From: Psychrobacter sp. UBA3962
Lineage (GTDB): Bacteria; Pseudomonadota; Gammaproteobacteria; Pseudomonadales; Moraxellaceae
Length of the DNA: 64,000 nucleotides
Assembly (NCBI RefSeq): GCF_002385225.1
Contig: NZ_DGDC01000030.1
Span: 13,029-77,028, forward strand
Direction of reading: 5' to 3'
Shown here: one piece after another, positions 26,243-35,459 of the stretch
Position numbering within the stretch: the first letter of the stretch is position 1
How the letters are laid out: every line of letters begins with the position of its first letter
Program-made: the position numbers and the translations under genes
The notes under the pieces: generated by a model
What the model was told of the DNA's origin: nothing
The model's database searches: none
Seen by the model: only the letters and a program-made list of their open reading frames with translations

Positions 26243-26330
26243 GGCTGTTTTTTGAGGGACTGCTTTTGAGGGATTGTTTTTTTAGGGATTATGGCTTTCC
26301 GAAGGTAAGACAGAAAAGAGATGTTGATAG

Positions 26331-28460
26331 TTACTCTACTTTAAAAGAGTGAGAAACGCCTGCATACGGGGTAATGGTGCCGTCCCAACCATTTTTCCAG
26401 TCTCCTAAATGCATGATGCGATAAGTGCCTGGCGGGGTATCCGAATTTATATGCCAATCAATGGTTACCTTGCTATAAGCAATGCCTTCACGCTCCCAGG
26501 TATAGCGGGTCTCAAAATCAGTATCGGTTAAATAGTCCCTCCATTTACCTTGATGCAAACGCTGTACTTTTAAGAAAGTATCTTCAGTGCGTAAGTTGTT
26601 TTTTGGGTGTGCTCCCCGGAAGGTAACACTGACCAACTCATTATGATGATAACTATCTTTGGGCTGAATAAGTACTTGTCCCCAAGCTTGATTCACTGGC
26701 TTATCATCAAAGGTCACGCCAGGTCTTTCGGCGAAACGCTTATTAGAGCGGTCTGGTGGCTTAATTTCACTGGTTACTTTGCTACCCTCACGCAGGGCTT
26801 GAGCCAGCTGTACATATTCTTGCTGATACGCACTGGCTTGGTACGGGCCAAATTCGGTAGAAGCCCCTTCATAGTGTTGCTGTGCATATTCTGCTCGAGT
26901 AGTAACATAACCACTGTAATTATTGGCCAAACCGGCGACCACCAAAGTATCTACCCCTATAGGGGCTAACTCTTTAGCTACGGCTTGTCGTAAATGACGT
27001 CCGACCATGGTGGTGGGCTCGCCAGGTATGGCAATGAGCCCCAAGTTTCCGATACGCATTAACTGCACAGGCTGCTGACTATTGACCCAGCCCCATTTAC
27101 CCGTCGGTAATAGAACGGGCTTCTCAAGCTGACACGCATCTTGGCTAACCGAGCCCACCACCCCAAAAGCAGCTCGAGTGGCACTGCCTAATACGGATCT
27201 ATCTGTCTTATTAACTTTATCACTTATGCTCAGAGTGTCTTTGGTCATGCCTTCATAGATGCCGGGTATATCGGAAGGCCCATTTTCAGCACCGGATGCA
27301 AACGAATAGCCACGAGCAGGAACACATAGTTTTTGGGGCCCGTCACCTTGGGTAAAGTTTTCACTGACCTCATACCCTGCCAGGTTTATCCAGCGCGATC
27401 GAGTATCAATGGGTCCTGAGACCGGGTGACCTTGGTTCCACAGTTCAGTTGCTTTTTTTAGCTGCAAAGACCCATCTCGAATTACGTTTTCCCATTCATT
27501 CTCACTTCCCTCATAGCCAGGCGCTGAATAGGCATTACCGCCACTGGCTACCACATCCCCTTCATCTGCGTTAGCAAAGGCTGCCACAAAATTAGGGTTA
27601 TGTTGTTGGCGCAGCTTAGCTTCCATGCCCAATTGGGCATAACCTTTGTTGTCAGCACTCAAATGACTAAACTGGTTGCTAAAGCTGGTGGGATGGATCG
27701 CAAACCAGTTAATGAGTCCTAAAGGGGTGTCATCTGCGGCATCAAGGCGCAGCTGAGTCATAACTTCATTGACACTACTGTCAAAATCTTTGGCCTCTGG
27801 ATTGGCGTGATAAGCGACCAAAGAGCGGTTGCGGGTGGCCTCTGCTAACTTACCTTGAGCTAGGCTTAATTTACCAGGGACTAGGCTGTTATGTGCTCGT
27901 TTGATTGAACGGACGATACCGTCAACTATGGCCTCAAAGGTTTGCTGACTATAGCCTGCTTGTGTATCGTCTTGACTGGCAAGCTGATACAGCTTCTGAT
28001 GAGAGTAACCGCCATTGCCCACATGAGTATGAATCGCCGTGAGCATAACGTTCTCATCAGTATAAAGTGTGCCAAATTCCACTTGCAGACGTTTAATCAC
28101 TTCAACTTTTACTGCGGTGAACATGGCCCCCAAATCGGCAGAGACATAAACAATGCGATTTGTTTCCGCATCGGCTTCAGCAATAATAAAAGCTCGAGAA
28201 TATAAGCGGTCATTAATGCCGGTTACGACTTGCTTTGCGGCATAACCAAACATGCCTGTCTCAGCCGCAGGACCGGTAATGTCCGCTTTGCCAGCGCCTA
28301 CTAAATATTCTGAGGCGGTAGGTTTTGCTATAGAGGGGGAGTCTATGCCCATAGTTTGGGCTGAAACAGAGGGTAAATCAGCGGTAGAGTTGTCTACGTC
28401 ACTAAGACAGGCGACTGAGTTCAAAGTAACGGTGGCAGCACAAAGTGAAGTAAGTAGCAT
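26331..28460 (-). CDS. Neutral/alkaline ceramidase, secreted
   Basis: The 709-residue product is a neutral ceramidase homologue that cleaves ceramide to sphingosine and a fatty acid. It has a signal sequence, the zinc HTHVGNGG motif (H144, H146) where Pseudomonas has HTHSGPGG, and the nucleophile block NWFAIHPTS (Ser259). The C-terminal 150 residues form an Ig-like beta domain (VNQAWGQVLIQPKDSY to the end). The start could be a little upstream. The Cys in NSVAC (about residue 18) suggests a possible lipoprotein or a poorly fitting lipobox. The V/N substitutions in the first motif are unusual. Single gene, divergent from ychJ. Confidence 0.9.
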   Translation of the reverse strand: MLLTSLCAATVTLNSVACLSDVDNSTADLPSVSAQTMGIDSPSIAKPTASEYLVGAGKADITGPAAETGMFGYAAKQVVTGINDRLYSRAFIIAEADAETNRIVYVSADLGAMFTAVKVEVIKRLQVEFGTLYTDENVMLTAIHTHVGNGGYSHQKLYQLASQDDTQAGYSQQTFEAIVDGIVRSIKRAHNSLVPGKLSLAQGKLAEATRNRSLVAYHANPEAKDFDSSVNEVMTQLRLDAADDTPLGLINWFAIHPTSFSNQFSHLSADNKGYAQLGMEAKLRQQHNPNFVAAFANADEGDVVASGGNAYSAPGYEGSENEWENVIRDGSLQLKKATELWNQGHPVSGPIDTRSRWINLAGYEVSENFTQGDGPQKLCVPARGYSFASGAENGPSDIPGIYEGMTKDTLSISDKVNKTDRSVLGSATRAAFGVVGSVSQDACQLEKPVLLPTGKWGWVNSQQPVQLMRIGNLGLIAIPGEPTTMVGRHLRQAVAKELAPIGVDTLVVAGLANNYSGYVTTRAEYAQQHYEGASTEFGPYQASAYQQEYVQLAQALREGSKVTSEIKPPDRSNKRFAERPGVTFDDKPVNQAWGQVLIQPKDSYHHNELVSVTFRGAHPKNNLRTEDTFLKVQRLHQGKWRDYLTDTDFETRYTWEREGIAYSKVTIDWHINSDTPPGTYRIMHLGDWKNGWDGTITPYAGVSHSFKVE

Positions 28461-28573
28461 AACAATTGCTCTTGGTAAAAATGAGGGGGCATGGGATTGC
28501 TTAAGTAGAAGTTTAAGTGTTTAATTTATCACTGAATACAATAACTACTCTTTTTTATATTTGGGTTCCCCCT

Positions 28574-29143
28574 ATGGTCTCGAAAGTATCGAAAACTTGT
28601 CCCTGTCGTATTACTCCTAACGCTACTGTGCCAGCTACCTCAAACTCCGATGAGTTGGCCTACAGTGAATGTTGCCAGCCGTTACATCAAGGTGAGAAGC
28701 GTGCTGATAGTAGCGAGGCTCTAATGCGCTCACGATACTCAGCTTTTGTGATGGTTTTGACCGACTATATCATAAAAACCACCCTGCCAGCCCAGCAAGC
28801 CTTATTAGACAAACCGGCAATTAAAGCATGGGCAGAGCAGACCAGATGGGCGGGATTGGAGATTATCAATCATAGCCCCAAAGTAAGTAAGCGCCATGCT
28901 CAAGTAGAATTTAAAGCTTATTATTATGAGGACCAGTTAGGCAGTCCTAAGTTATCGGCTCATCATGAGTTGTCGACTTTCGTTAAAATAAAAGACCGCA
29001 AATCTTCATCAAAAAATGAAACTAATGGGGCAGAGAGCTGGTATTTTTTAGACCCTACCGTCGGCATGACCCTGACCCAAAAACAGCCTTGTAATTGTGG
29101 GTCAGGAGAGAAGGTCAAACGCTGTTGTGGCCCGTTTTTATAG
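28574..29143 (+). CDS. ychJ: YchJ-family SEC-C motif protein
   Basis: The product has a zinc-binding SEC-C-like Cys set at both ends: CPCRIT...YSECCQPLH near the start and CNCGSGEKVKRCCGPFL at the end, the UPF0225 (YchJ) layout. The middle (SSEALMRSRYSAFVM...YIIKTTLP) is the YchJ core. ATG 28574 (MVSKVSKTCPC) is preferred, because the alternative GTG at 28517 would add 19 hydrophobic residues not found in the family. Function in the cell is not established; nucleic-acid or protein interaction is likely for SEC-C. Confidence 0.85.
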   Translation: MVSKVSKTCPCRITPNATVPATSNSDELAYSECCQPLHQGEKRADSSEALMRSRYSAFVMVLTDYIIKTTLPAQQALLDKPAIKAWAEQTRWAGLEIINHSPKVSKRHAQVEFKAYYYEDQLGSPKLSAHHELSTFVKIKDRKSSSKNETNGAESWYFLDPTVGMTLTQKQPCNCGSGEKVKRCCGPFL

Positions 29144-29185
29144 GCTGCCCAAATGGATACCGTTGTGGAGATTTAGGCTTAGACG

Positions 29186-30100
29186 CTATAAGCTGGCGCC
29201 CACTTCTTTAGCAATAGCGATGCCTTCTTCAATGGTCAAGTATTTACGTAAGCTCGGCGTGTCTCTAAATTCAATATCCCCATCACGGAACACTAAGCAT
29301 TCATTAACTGCCAACTGTTGCCATTCTTCGTTTTCTGTTAAAGGGACGGTAACAATGATGCTGACTTTGTCTTTATCGGTAGTGACATCGCTAAAGTTAA
29401 TGGATAAGTCATCATCGGCAAGCTTGGCTTCACCAAAAGGGGCTTTACGGGTTAAATAAAAAAGCAGCGAATTAGCATAAGCCAGCTGCCAATCCCCATT
29501 CGATAATAAACAGTTAAATAACCCATTGGCAGCCAAATATCGACATTGAGTGGTCAAAAATTTGAACAGCTCTTGGTCCGATGGACGCTGCTTGTAAGTA
29601 GACTTCAAGCGATTGATCAAATAGCAAAAAGCGGCTTCAGAATCTGTGGTGCCCACAGGGCGACAATACTCACTATTGCCATTGTCTTGCAGACGTTGAC
29701 AGCGCTTAATAAAGCCTTCATTCATTTGGCCATTATGCGCAAACACCCACTGCTCACCCCAAACTTCACGCACAAAAGGGTGGGTATTGGCCAAGCAATT
29801 GGTGCCTTGGGTGGCTTTTCGAATATGAGCAACCACGTTTAATGCTTTAATTGGGTAGTTTTTTACCAACTCTGCGACGGGTGAGCGAAAGCTGGGTTTA
29901 TCGTCATGGAATACTCTAAGACCTCTGCCAGACTTTTGAGCGGGGCTTTGATCGGACAGATCACAGGCGCTCGGCTCAAAAAAAGCAATGCCAAAGCCGT
30001 CACTGTGATGATCGGTATTACCGCCTCTATTATGAAAGCCGGTAAAACTAAAGCCAATATCTGTTGGTGTATTGGCATTCATACCTAATAATTGACACAT
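29186..30100 (-). CDS. Class II glutamine amidotransferase, YafJ-like
   Basis: The 304-residue product begins MCQLLGMNANTP, so Cys2 is the N-terminal nucleophile. NTDHHSDGFGIAFFE, ALNVVAHIRKATQG and WVFAHNGQMN are the conserved Ntn glutaminase motifs. It resembles YafJ/YafV-like predicted amidotransferases that have no attached synthase domain. The acceptor reaction is unknown. It lies 16 bases after the DUF2007 gene, so they are probably cotranscribed. Confidence 0.9.
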   Translation of the reverse strand: MCQLLGMNANTPTDIGFSFTGFHNRGGNTDHHSDGFGIAFFEPSACDLSDQSPAQKSGRGLRVFHDDKPSFRSPVAELVKNYPIKALNVVAHIRKATQGTNCLANTHPFVREVWGEQWVFAHNGQMNEGFIKRCQRLQDNGNSEYCRPVGTTDSEAAFCYLINRLKSTYKQRPSDQELFKFLTTQCRYLAANGLFNCLLSNGDWQLAYANSLLFYLTRKAPFGEAKLADDDLSINFSDVTTDKDKVSIIVTVPLTENEEWQQLAVNECLVFRDGDIEFRDTPSLRKYLTIEEGIAIAKEVGASL

Positions 30101-30116
30101 TTACACTATACCGCCT

Positions 30117-30374
30117 TTAATCTTCTTCATTATCTGGTTGTTGAGTGAAATCAGAAACTTGATCCACCTCAATACTGTCTAAAATTTGTTTTGCCTTAGC
30201 CAACTCTTGTTTTTGGACCCAAAGTACAGCTCCAGAATTCATACCCGGTATCGCACTTAAAGTTTGCAACGCTACCTCAATACCGTTGTTTCTAAGTAAG
30301 TTGGCATGAAGCTCGGCTTGAATATTTGTATCAAAACCTACCAACTTGTACCAATCATCAACTTGATTACTCAT
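30117..30374 (-). CDS. DUF2007-domain protein
   Basis: The 85-residue product has the DUF2007 core: WYKLVGFDTNIQAELHANLLRNNGIEVAL then SGAVLWVQKQELAKAKQIL, and an acidic tail. The family is a small ferredoxin-like fold thought to be a putative signal-transducing or adaptor domain; function is unproven. It is directly upstream of the amidotransferase gene. Confidence 0.85.
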   Translation of the reverse strand: MSNQVDDWYKLVGFDTNIQAELHANLLRNNGIEVALQTLSAIPGMNSGAVLWVQKQELAKAKQILDSIEVDQVSDFTQQPDNEED

Positions 30375-30499
30375 GGTTCTATCCCTATTAGTGAAACGTT
30401 ATTTGAGTGTTTGGCTATTTTGAGTTTTTAACCGGTTTAAGTCATTAGCTATTCTGAGTAACTGTTATTTAATGATAATAGTCAGCAATTCAGCAGGTA

Positions 30500-30515
30500 T
30501 GTTTCACGTGAAACA
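30500..30515. promoter_or_regulatory. Perfect chromosomal parS site (ParB binding)
   Basis: TGTTTCACGTGAAACA, a perfect 16-base palindrome, is identical to the canonical ParB-binding parS sequence conserved from Bacillus to Pseudomonas. It lies in the gap between the DUF2007 gene and thrB, 3 bases past the thrB stop codon. parS sites load ParB and start DNA segregation, and are normally clustered within a few percent of the chromosome around oriC. No parA or parB is in the window, and no other perfect copy was found. Confidence 0.9.
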
Positions 30516-30518
30516 AAT

Positions 30519-31574
30519 TTATACTTCACCAATTTTTATGCCAACTTGATTCCAGTGATAAGCAGCCAAGCGCTTCATCAAATCTGGGTTTTTTACCATG
30601 ATACTATCGCCGGTACGCCCTTGTTCACGGTTGTAGTAAATCACATTAAGTCTTAATAGCCAGAAAGTCACGGCTGCCATTGCCAACATTACTGGGAGTG
30701 CCTGCTTTTCAGCTGCGCTCAAAGGACGTTTGCTTTGATAGCCCTCGATAAAAGCCTGTTTCTTTTCGGTGTTAAAATTAACGCTCTCACCATCATTTGC
30801 GTCGCCCCAGGTGGTAGAGAAGTCATTGATAGTGATGGCAATGTCCATTACATAATGTTCCACACTAACTTCTGTGAAATCCAGGAGACCGGTTAGCTTC
30901 TCATTACCGTCTTCCAAATCCCATAAGGTGTTATCAGCGAACATATCTAGGTGACAAAGGCCTTTTGGTAAAGACTCTAGCGGTAGCTCTTCATAAGCTT
31001 GCCAAATATCGCTCATCAGCTTGGCTTCATCGGCGGGCATAAACTGAGTTTCACGATCACGCACCTGATCCCAAGGATATAAAGGCACGCCATACTCCTC
31101 GGCTGGCGTTAAGCTTTGTAGCACGTTGTGTAATGTGGCCAATGCCTGCCCCATGCTATAACACATATCTGGTGTGGTTTGCTTGGGATGTCCCCCAGAT
31201 AAACAAGGCACTAAAGTAATGGCCTTACCTTCAAAGTGAGCCACATAAGGAGAGGAGCCTTCAGCCGTTGAGGAGCCCTCAGCTGTAGAAGATCCGTCCG
31301 TATTAGACGCTACTTTGGCTAGAGGCGCAGCAACTGGCAAAGTATCTTTTAGACGGTTCAAGATGGTGGCCATTTTGGCAATGTCTTCGGGAGGACGCTC
31401 TTCAAACAAGGTAAATACGTAAGAGGGGCTGTCTGCTGTATCCTCTGTGGTTTGAATAAACCAGTTAGAGTTTTTGATGCCTTGGGTGATAGGAATGGCC
31501 TTGGCAAAAGAAACGCCAAACATTTGACAAAAATCTTTGAACTGGTCATCTGAAAGGTGAGTATAAACAGACAT
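30519..31574 (-). CDS. thrB: Homoserine kinase (ThrB, APH-fold type)
   Basis: The 351-residue enzyme phosphorylates homoserine in threonine synthesis. It has the choline/aminoglycoside-kinase fold: GIKNSNWFIQT near residue 32, the kinase catalytic LCHLDMFADNTLWD (HxDxxxxN) and LLDFTEVSVEHYVMDIAI. It is longer than usual by an insertion at about residues 91-108 made of tandem GSSTAE units. The insertion falls in a loop after LPVAAPLAKV and may vary in copy number. It stands upstream of the DUF2007 and amidotransferase genes, with the parS site in the gap. Confidence 0.92.
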   Translation of the reverse strand: MSVYTHLSDDQFKDFCQMFGVSFAKAIPITQGIKNSNWFIQTTEDTADSPSYVFTLFEERPPEDIAKMATILNRLKDTLPVAAPLAKVASNTDGSSTAEGSSTAEGSSPYVAHFEGKAITLVPCLSGGHPKQTTPDMCYSMGQALATLHNVLQSLTPAEEYGVPLYPWDQVRDRETQFMPADEAKLMSDIWQAYEELPLESLPKGLCHLDMFADNTLWDLEDGNEKLTGLLDFTEVSVEHYVMDIAITINDFSTTWGDANDGESVNFNTEKKQAFIEGYQSKRPLSAAEKQALPVMLAMAAVTFWLLRLNVIYYNREQGRTGDSIMVKNPDLMKRLAAYHWNQVGIKIGEV

Positions 31575-31725
31575 GAGGCTCTCTTAATAGTTAGGGTTAA
31601 AGAATAAGTAGTGGGATAAACTAAAAAAATAAGGGGTAATTGAGTATTTAACTATACTCTCATTATACTTAAAAGTCGGCAAGTAGCAGCTATCAGCTTT
31701 GATGACAATTTGCTGTAATAATTTA

Positions 31726-33564
31726 CTATTGTCTAAACTGGCTATTGTCTAAACTAATTAGTATCTCCGATAGTCCCGTTTTAATGCGGCGCACATAGTT
31801 CATGTCATTGATTAAGGAGGAAGCCTGCATCTTGTCTATTTTATTTTCTCTGAGTTTTTCCAATACCTGGGCATGAGGTAAGTGAGTCTCTTCACTGCTT
31901 TCAATAAAGGCGGTTAATGCCCGTTGTTTTTCTGCAAGTAGTTTGGCATAAGACTCAGGATCTAACTCCTTGCTGGGCTGAAACAAAGAGCGGACCGCGT
32001 TAAAGCTAAGCAACATCTCAAACAGGCTTTGGCGCAGCGCCATGTAATCTTGATGAACCTCAGCGTCAGGATTGCTTAAAAATTGGTGCATATTTTTTTG
32101 TAAGTGCTTACTTTGTTTGACTATTTCTACCACGTGGAAAGCGGCAATATGAGCCTCGGTCAACTTCTTCTGTAACTTGCCATGAGGATTGATATCAATC
32201 TTACTGGTGAAGTTTAAAATCTCGCTATAAAGGGGTTTTATTTGCCACTCATAGATGGTTTGTACATCTAGCTTAAGCGGAGGTTTGGGGTCGGGTAGCC
32301 GGCCTGTGGGACGGTATAACTCAGCATTAGGTACATAAATGGCGTGACAAATCACCTCTAGTGCTAAAGTAGTTAAGTGCTGAATTTCTTGAATGACCGC
32401 AGAAATAGCCGTGTCTGTGGCCTTTAACATGTTTCTGTGAAGGTGAAGCGGCAAAACGGCCTCAGAGTCATCAGGCAGCTGTTTTTTCGGTCTTTTATCG
32501 GGCAAAAACAACTTTAGTTTTTCAATAAACTGTTTCTGAATGCCCCAAAATACCGATACTCCCAAAACGTTGAATAAGGTGTGAAACAAAGCCAGTTGTA
32601 ATAAGGGAGAGTTCATTCCCGCCATTTTTGCGACCCAAGCCACACTATAAGTTAAGGGCACCCATAGTATTAGGGCCAGTAGTGCGGTAATCCAGTTATA
32701 GATTAAATGGGCGAGAGCCAGTCTCTGCCCATTTCGATCGCTGCTCAGCATGCCTACCAAAGCGGTGGTAAAGCTACTGCCTAAGTTGGAGCCTAAGGCA
32801 ATTGCAAAACCTTGGGTGAGTGTGATCTGACCGGCGGCTAGTGCCGCTAAGATTAAGATTATTGTGGCATGCGAGGACTGTAAAACACAGGTCAGTAAAA
32901 AGCCAAGTAGGGTAAATAGCAGAACTTGGCTAATGCCACTGGCTTCAATGCTGTTGAGTTCAATAGTAGCAAAGGCGCCAAAGCCATCCTTAATTGAGTC
33001 AATCCCTAAGAAAATTAAGGCAATACCAACCAAGGCTTGCCCAAAAAATTTAAGCCGCTTGTCCAAAAAGCCAATAAAAACGCCCACCACCAACATCGGA
33101 ACGGCTGCAGGACTTAAGCTGACACTTTGACCAGCTAAGGCCAGAAGCCAAGCACCACTGGTTGCCCCTAAGTTAGTGCCCAATATAACGGCTAAACCGC
33201 CAGACAAGGTAATCATGCCTGTGCTTAAAAAGGCGATAGTGAGTAACGAGACCAGAGTGGTTGACTGCAAAAGAAAGGTCGAAAAAATACCAAACAAAAA
33301 CCCTTTAGTCGGCGTAGCCGTACTTTTAGCCATTACTCGCTCTAAAGTACCCCCAGCAGTATTGTGTAACCCTTCTTCAATACACTGCATACCAAATAAA
33401 AACAAAGCCAGTCCATAACACAGAACCATCCAAGCTGAGTTCATGACAAAAGAGTAGACCAGGGCTACCAGCAGCAGAGCAAGCCCAAGGTACTTTGTTT
33501 TTTTGAGGTGCCGCAGGACAAAGGTAGGCACCATACTGTTAATATAACGGTTTTTCATTTTCAT
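31726..33564 (-). CDS. Na+/phosphate cotransporter family protein
   Basis: The 612-residue protein has about eight to ten membrane segments and the two QSS/QST repeats of Na/Pi cotransporters: LLQSTTLVSLLTIAF (about residue 98) and VLQSSHATIILILAA (about residue 223). These are flanked by GTNLGAT and GSNLGSS. The C-terminal 230 residues form a PhoU-like helical domain. It is like YjbB/NptA-type proteins and may take up or release phosphate. It is a single gene. pstSCAB lies 18 kb away, giving two phosphate systems. Confidence 0.9.
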   Translation of the reverse strand: MKMKNRYINSMVPTFVLRHLKKTKYLGLALLLVALVYSFVMNSAWMVLCYGLALFLFGMQCIEEGLHNTAGGTLERVMAKSTATPTKGFLFGIFSTFLLQSTTLVSLLTIAFLSTGMITLSGGLAVILGTNLGATSGAWLLALAGQSVSLSPAAVPMLVVGVFIGFLDKRLKFFGQALVGIALIFLGIDSIKDGFGAFATIELNSIEASGISQVLLFTLLGFLLTCVLQSSHATIILILAALAAGQITLTQGFAIALGSNLGSSFTTALVGMLSSDRNGQRLALAHLIYNWITALLALILWVPLTYSVAWVAKMAGMNSPLLQLALFHTLFNVLGVSVFWGIQKQFIEKLKLFLPDKRPKKQLPDDSEAVLPLHLHRNMLKATDTAISAVIQEIQHLTTLALEVICHAIYVPNAELYRPTGRLPDPKPPLKLDVQTIYEWQIKPLYSEILNFTSKIDINPHGKLQKKLTEAHIAAFHVVEIVKQSKHLQKNMHQFLSNPDAEVHQDYMALRQSLFEMLLSFNAVRSLFQPSKELDPESYAKLLAEKQRALTAFIESSEETHLPHAQVLEKLRENKIDKMQASSLINDMNYVRRIKTGLSEILISLDNSQFRQ

Positions 33565-33861
33565 AAGGGCACACAGCCAGGCTAATCAGGCCAATGGTTT
33601 TATAGATTAGCTTAAATAGCCGCAGTAAACCATGTGCGACAGCTAATATTTATCAATTAAAAATCGGTTCTAGTGTTTCAATAGTCCTTCAATAATTATT
33701 ATCCAAAGACAATGACCCTATTTTGGGTTATTTTTTTGCTAAAATGAAGGCAGGGCTAGAGGTATAGAGCGATACTAGGCATAATGCAGGTTGATTAAAC
33801 AAAAAAACAGCACTCACTTAAAGCAGTATTTGTTCAAAATTTTAGAAACAGGATGAAGGCA

Positions 33862-34632
33862 ATGTTGGCAAAAAGAATTATTCCATGTTTGGACGTAGAC
33901 AATGGCCGTGTGGTTAAAGGCGTACAGTTTGTCGATATTAAGGATGCGGGTGATCCAGTAGAAGTGGCGCGTCGTTATAACGAGCAAGGGGCGGATGAAA
34001 TCACTTTTTTAGACATTACCGCGACCCATCACGGCAGAGATACCACCTATGACATGGTTGAACGCATTGCTGAGACGGTATTTGTGCCTTTAACTGTGGG
34101 CGGCGGTGTACGTAAAATTGAAGACATCCGTAATTTACTCAATGCCGGTGCCGATAAAGTAGCGATTAACTCAGCGGCGGTGTTTACCCCAGAGTTTGTT
34201 GAGGAAGCTGCTGCTAAGTTTGGTAGTCAGTGCATTGTGGTAGCCATTGATGCCAAAAGGGTAGCCGATGTAGACGGTGAGCCTAGATGGGAGATTTTCA
34301 CCCATGGTGGTCGTAAACCTACGGGGATTGATGCTGTAGCTTGGGCGGCTAAGATGGCTGACTTGGGAGCTGGCGAGCTGCTAGTCACCTCGATGGATGG
34401 CGATGGTACCAAGCAAGGTTATGATTTAGAGCTAATGAAAGCCATTACTAGCACCGTTAATGTCCCGGTGATTGCCTCTGGTGGTGTCGGTAATTTGCAA
34501 CATTTGGCAGACGGGGTACTCAAAGGCGGCGCCGATGCGGTACTGGCTGCCAGTATTTTCCACTTTGGAGAATATACCATTGGAGAGGCGAAGCAGTTTA
34601 TGGCAGATCAGGGTATTGAGATGCGTCTATAG
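33862..34632 (+). CDS. hisF: Imidazole glycerol phosphate synthase subunit HisF
   Basis: HisF is the cyclase half of the HisF-HisH enzyme, making IGP and AICAR. It has MLAKRIIPCLDV, VGGGVRKIEDI, AIDAKRVAD, and VIASGGVGNLQH, with catalytic Asp in LDV and in TSMDGDG. The ATG at 33862 has AGGA 8 bases upstream and matches family N-termini; an upstream ATG at 33853 is less likely. hisH and hisA are not in the window. Confidence 0.96.
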   Translation: MLAKRIIPCLDVDNGRVVKGVQFVDIKDAGDPVEVARRYNEQGADEITFLDITATHHGRDTTYDMVERIAETVFVPLTVGGGVRKIEDIRNLLNAGADKVAINSAAVFTPEFVEEAAAKFGSQCIVVAIDAKRVADVDGEPRWEIFTHGGRKPTGIDAVAWAAKMADLGAGELLVTSMDGDGTKQGYDLELMKAITSTVNVPVIASGGVGNLQHLADGVLKGGADAVLAASIFHFGEYTIGEAKQFMADQGIEMRL

Positions 34633-34796
34633 CGCCATTCATCAAGGCAAAACAGAGCACAGCAGTGGCTGCGGTGAAATAGTTACATTTTTGTCGCTAT
34701 TAACCCAGTTATTCACAACGATTGCTACTAAAACCGCCTTTAAAAAATGTTATCATAGCTGTAATTTTATATCATCATTCGGATTAGGATGTCGTT

Positions 34797-35315
34797 ATGC
34801 AAGATTTACAAAAGCAACGTGAAGCCATTACTCATATTGAAGGCAATTTATATCAAAATAAAGACGCTCGTATCGGTATCGTAGTGGGTCGTTTTAATGC
34901 GTTTGTTGTTGAGTCACTAGTAGACGGTGCCATTGATGCGTTATTGCGTCACGGGGTATCTGGCAGCAATATCAGTGTGATTCGTGTGCCCGGTGCATTC
35001 GAATTGCCATTGACCGCCCAGCGTGCTGCAGAATCAGACCGTTTCGATGCGGTTGTGGCATTGGGCGCAGTAATTCGTGGTAGTACGCCTCACTTTGATG
35101 TGGTAGCCAATAGCTCTGCAAGTGGTCTAGCCAGCGTCTCTATGGACTATAACATCCCAGTCATTAACGGTATCTTAACCACAGACACCATCGAGCAAGC
35201 CATTGAACGTTCAGGCACCAAGGCGGGCAACAAAGGCGCTGAAGCTGCGATGGTAGCGCTTGAGATGATCGCTGTGTTGTCTCAACTTGATGTTGATTAT
35301 GATGAAGAAGACTAA
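34797..35315 (+). CDS. ribH: 6,7-dimethyl-8-ribityllumazine synthase
   Basis: RibH joins ArP and DHBP to make lumazine in riboflavin synthesis. The 172-residue product shows VGRFNAFVVESLVDGA, VPGAFELPL, LGAVIRGSTPHFDVVA with the active-site His, and TKAGNKGAEAA. It probably forms a 60-mer icosahedral or pentameric shell. The ribH-nusB pairing is classic. An AGGA site lies 7 bases upstream of the ATG. Confidence 0.97.
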   Translation: MQDLQKQREAITHIEGNLYQNKDARIGIVVGRFNAFVVESLVDGAIDALLRHGVSGSNISVIRVPGAFELPLTAQRAAESDRFDAVVALGAVIRGSTPHFDVVANSSASGLASVSMDYNIPVINGILTTDTIEQAIERSGTKAGNKGAEAAMVALEMIAVLSQLDVDYDEED

Positions 35316-35360
35316 ATCAGTTTTCCTATTCGGTTAATTTTTTTATCCTGTTAGTTGCTG

Positions 35361-35385
35361 CCGCAGTTTCGACTGCGGTGGTTTT
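35361..35385 (+). terminator. UUCG hairpin between ribH and nusB
   Basis: CCGCAGT (35361-35367), TTCG tetraloop, ACTGCGG (35372-35378), then TGGTTTTG. The perfect GC-rich stem has a short U tract. It may be a partial terminator, an mRNA stabiliser, or an RNase barrier. Confidence 0.5.
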
Positions 35386-35459
35386 GTCCCTAAAATATTT
35401 TTAGTTAATAACCCATAGTAATGTCAAAGCTCGCTCTTTGATGATAGGTATTTATATAC

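Noticed and set aside
34709..34717. TTATTCACA, a DnaA-box-like 9-mer near ribH.
   Set aside because: A single copy in ordinary intergenic sequence, without clusters or an AT-rich unwinding element; not an origin.
34472..34822. 116-codon plus-strand frame across hisF and ribH.
   Set aside because: Out of frame with both real genes, begins inside hisF and has no domain.
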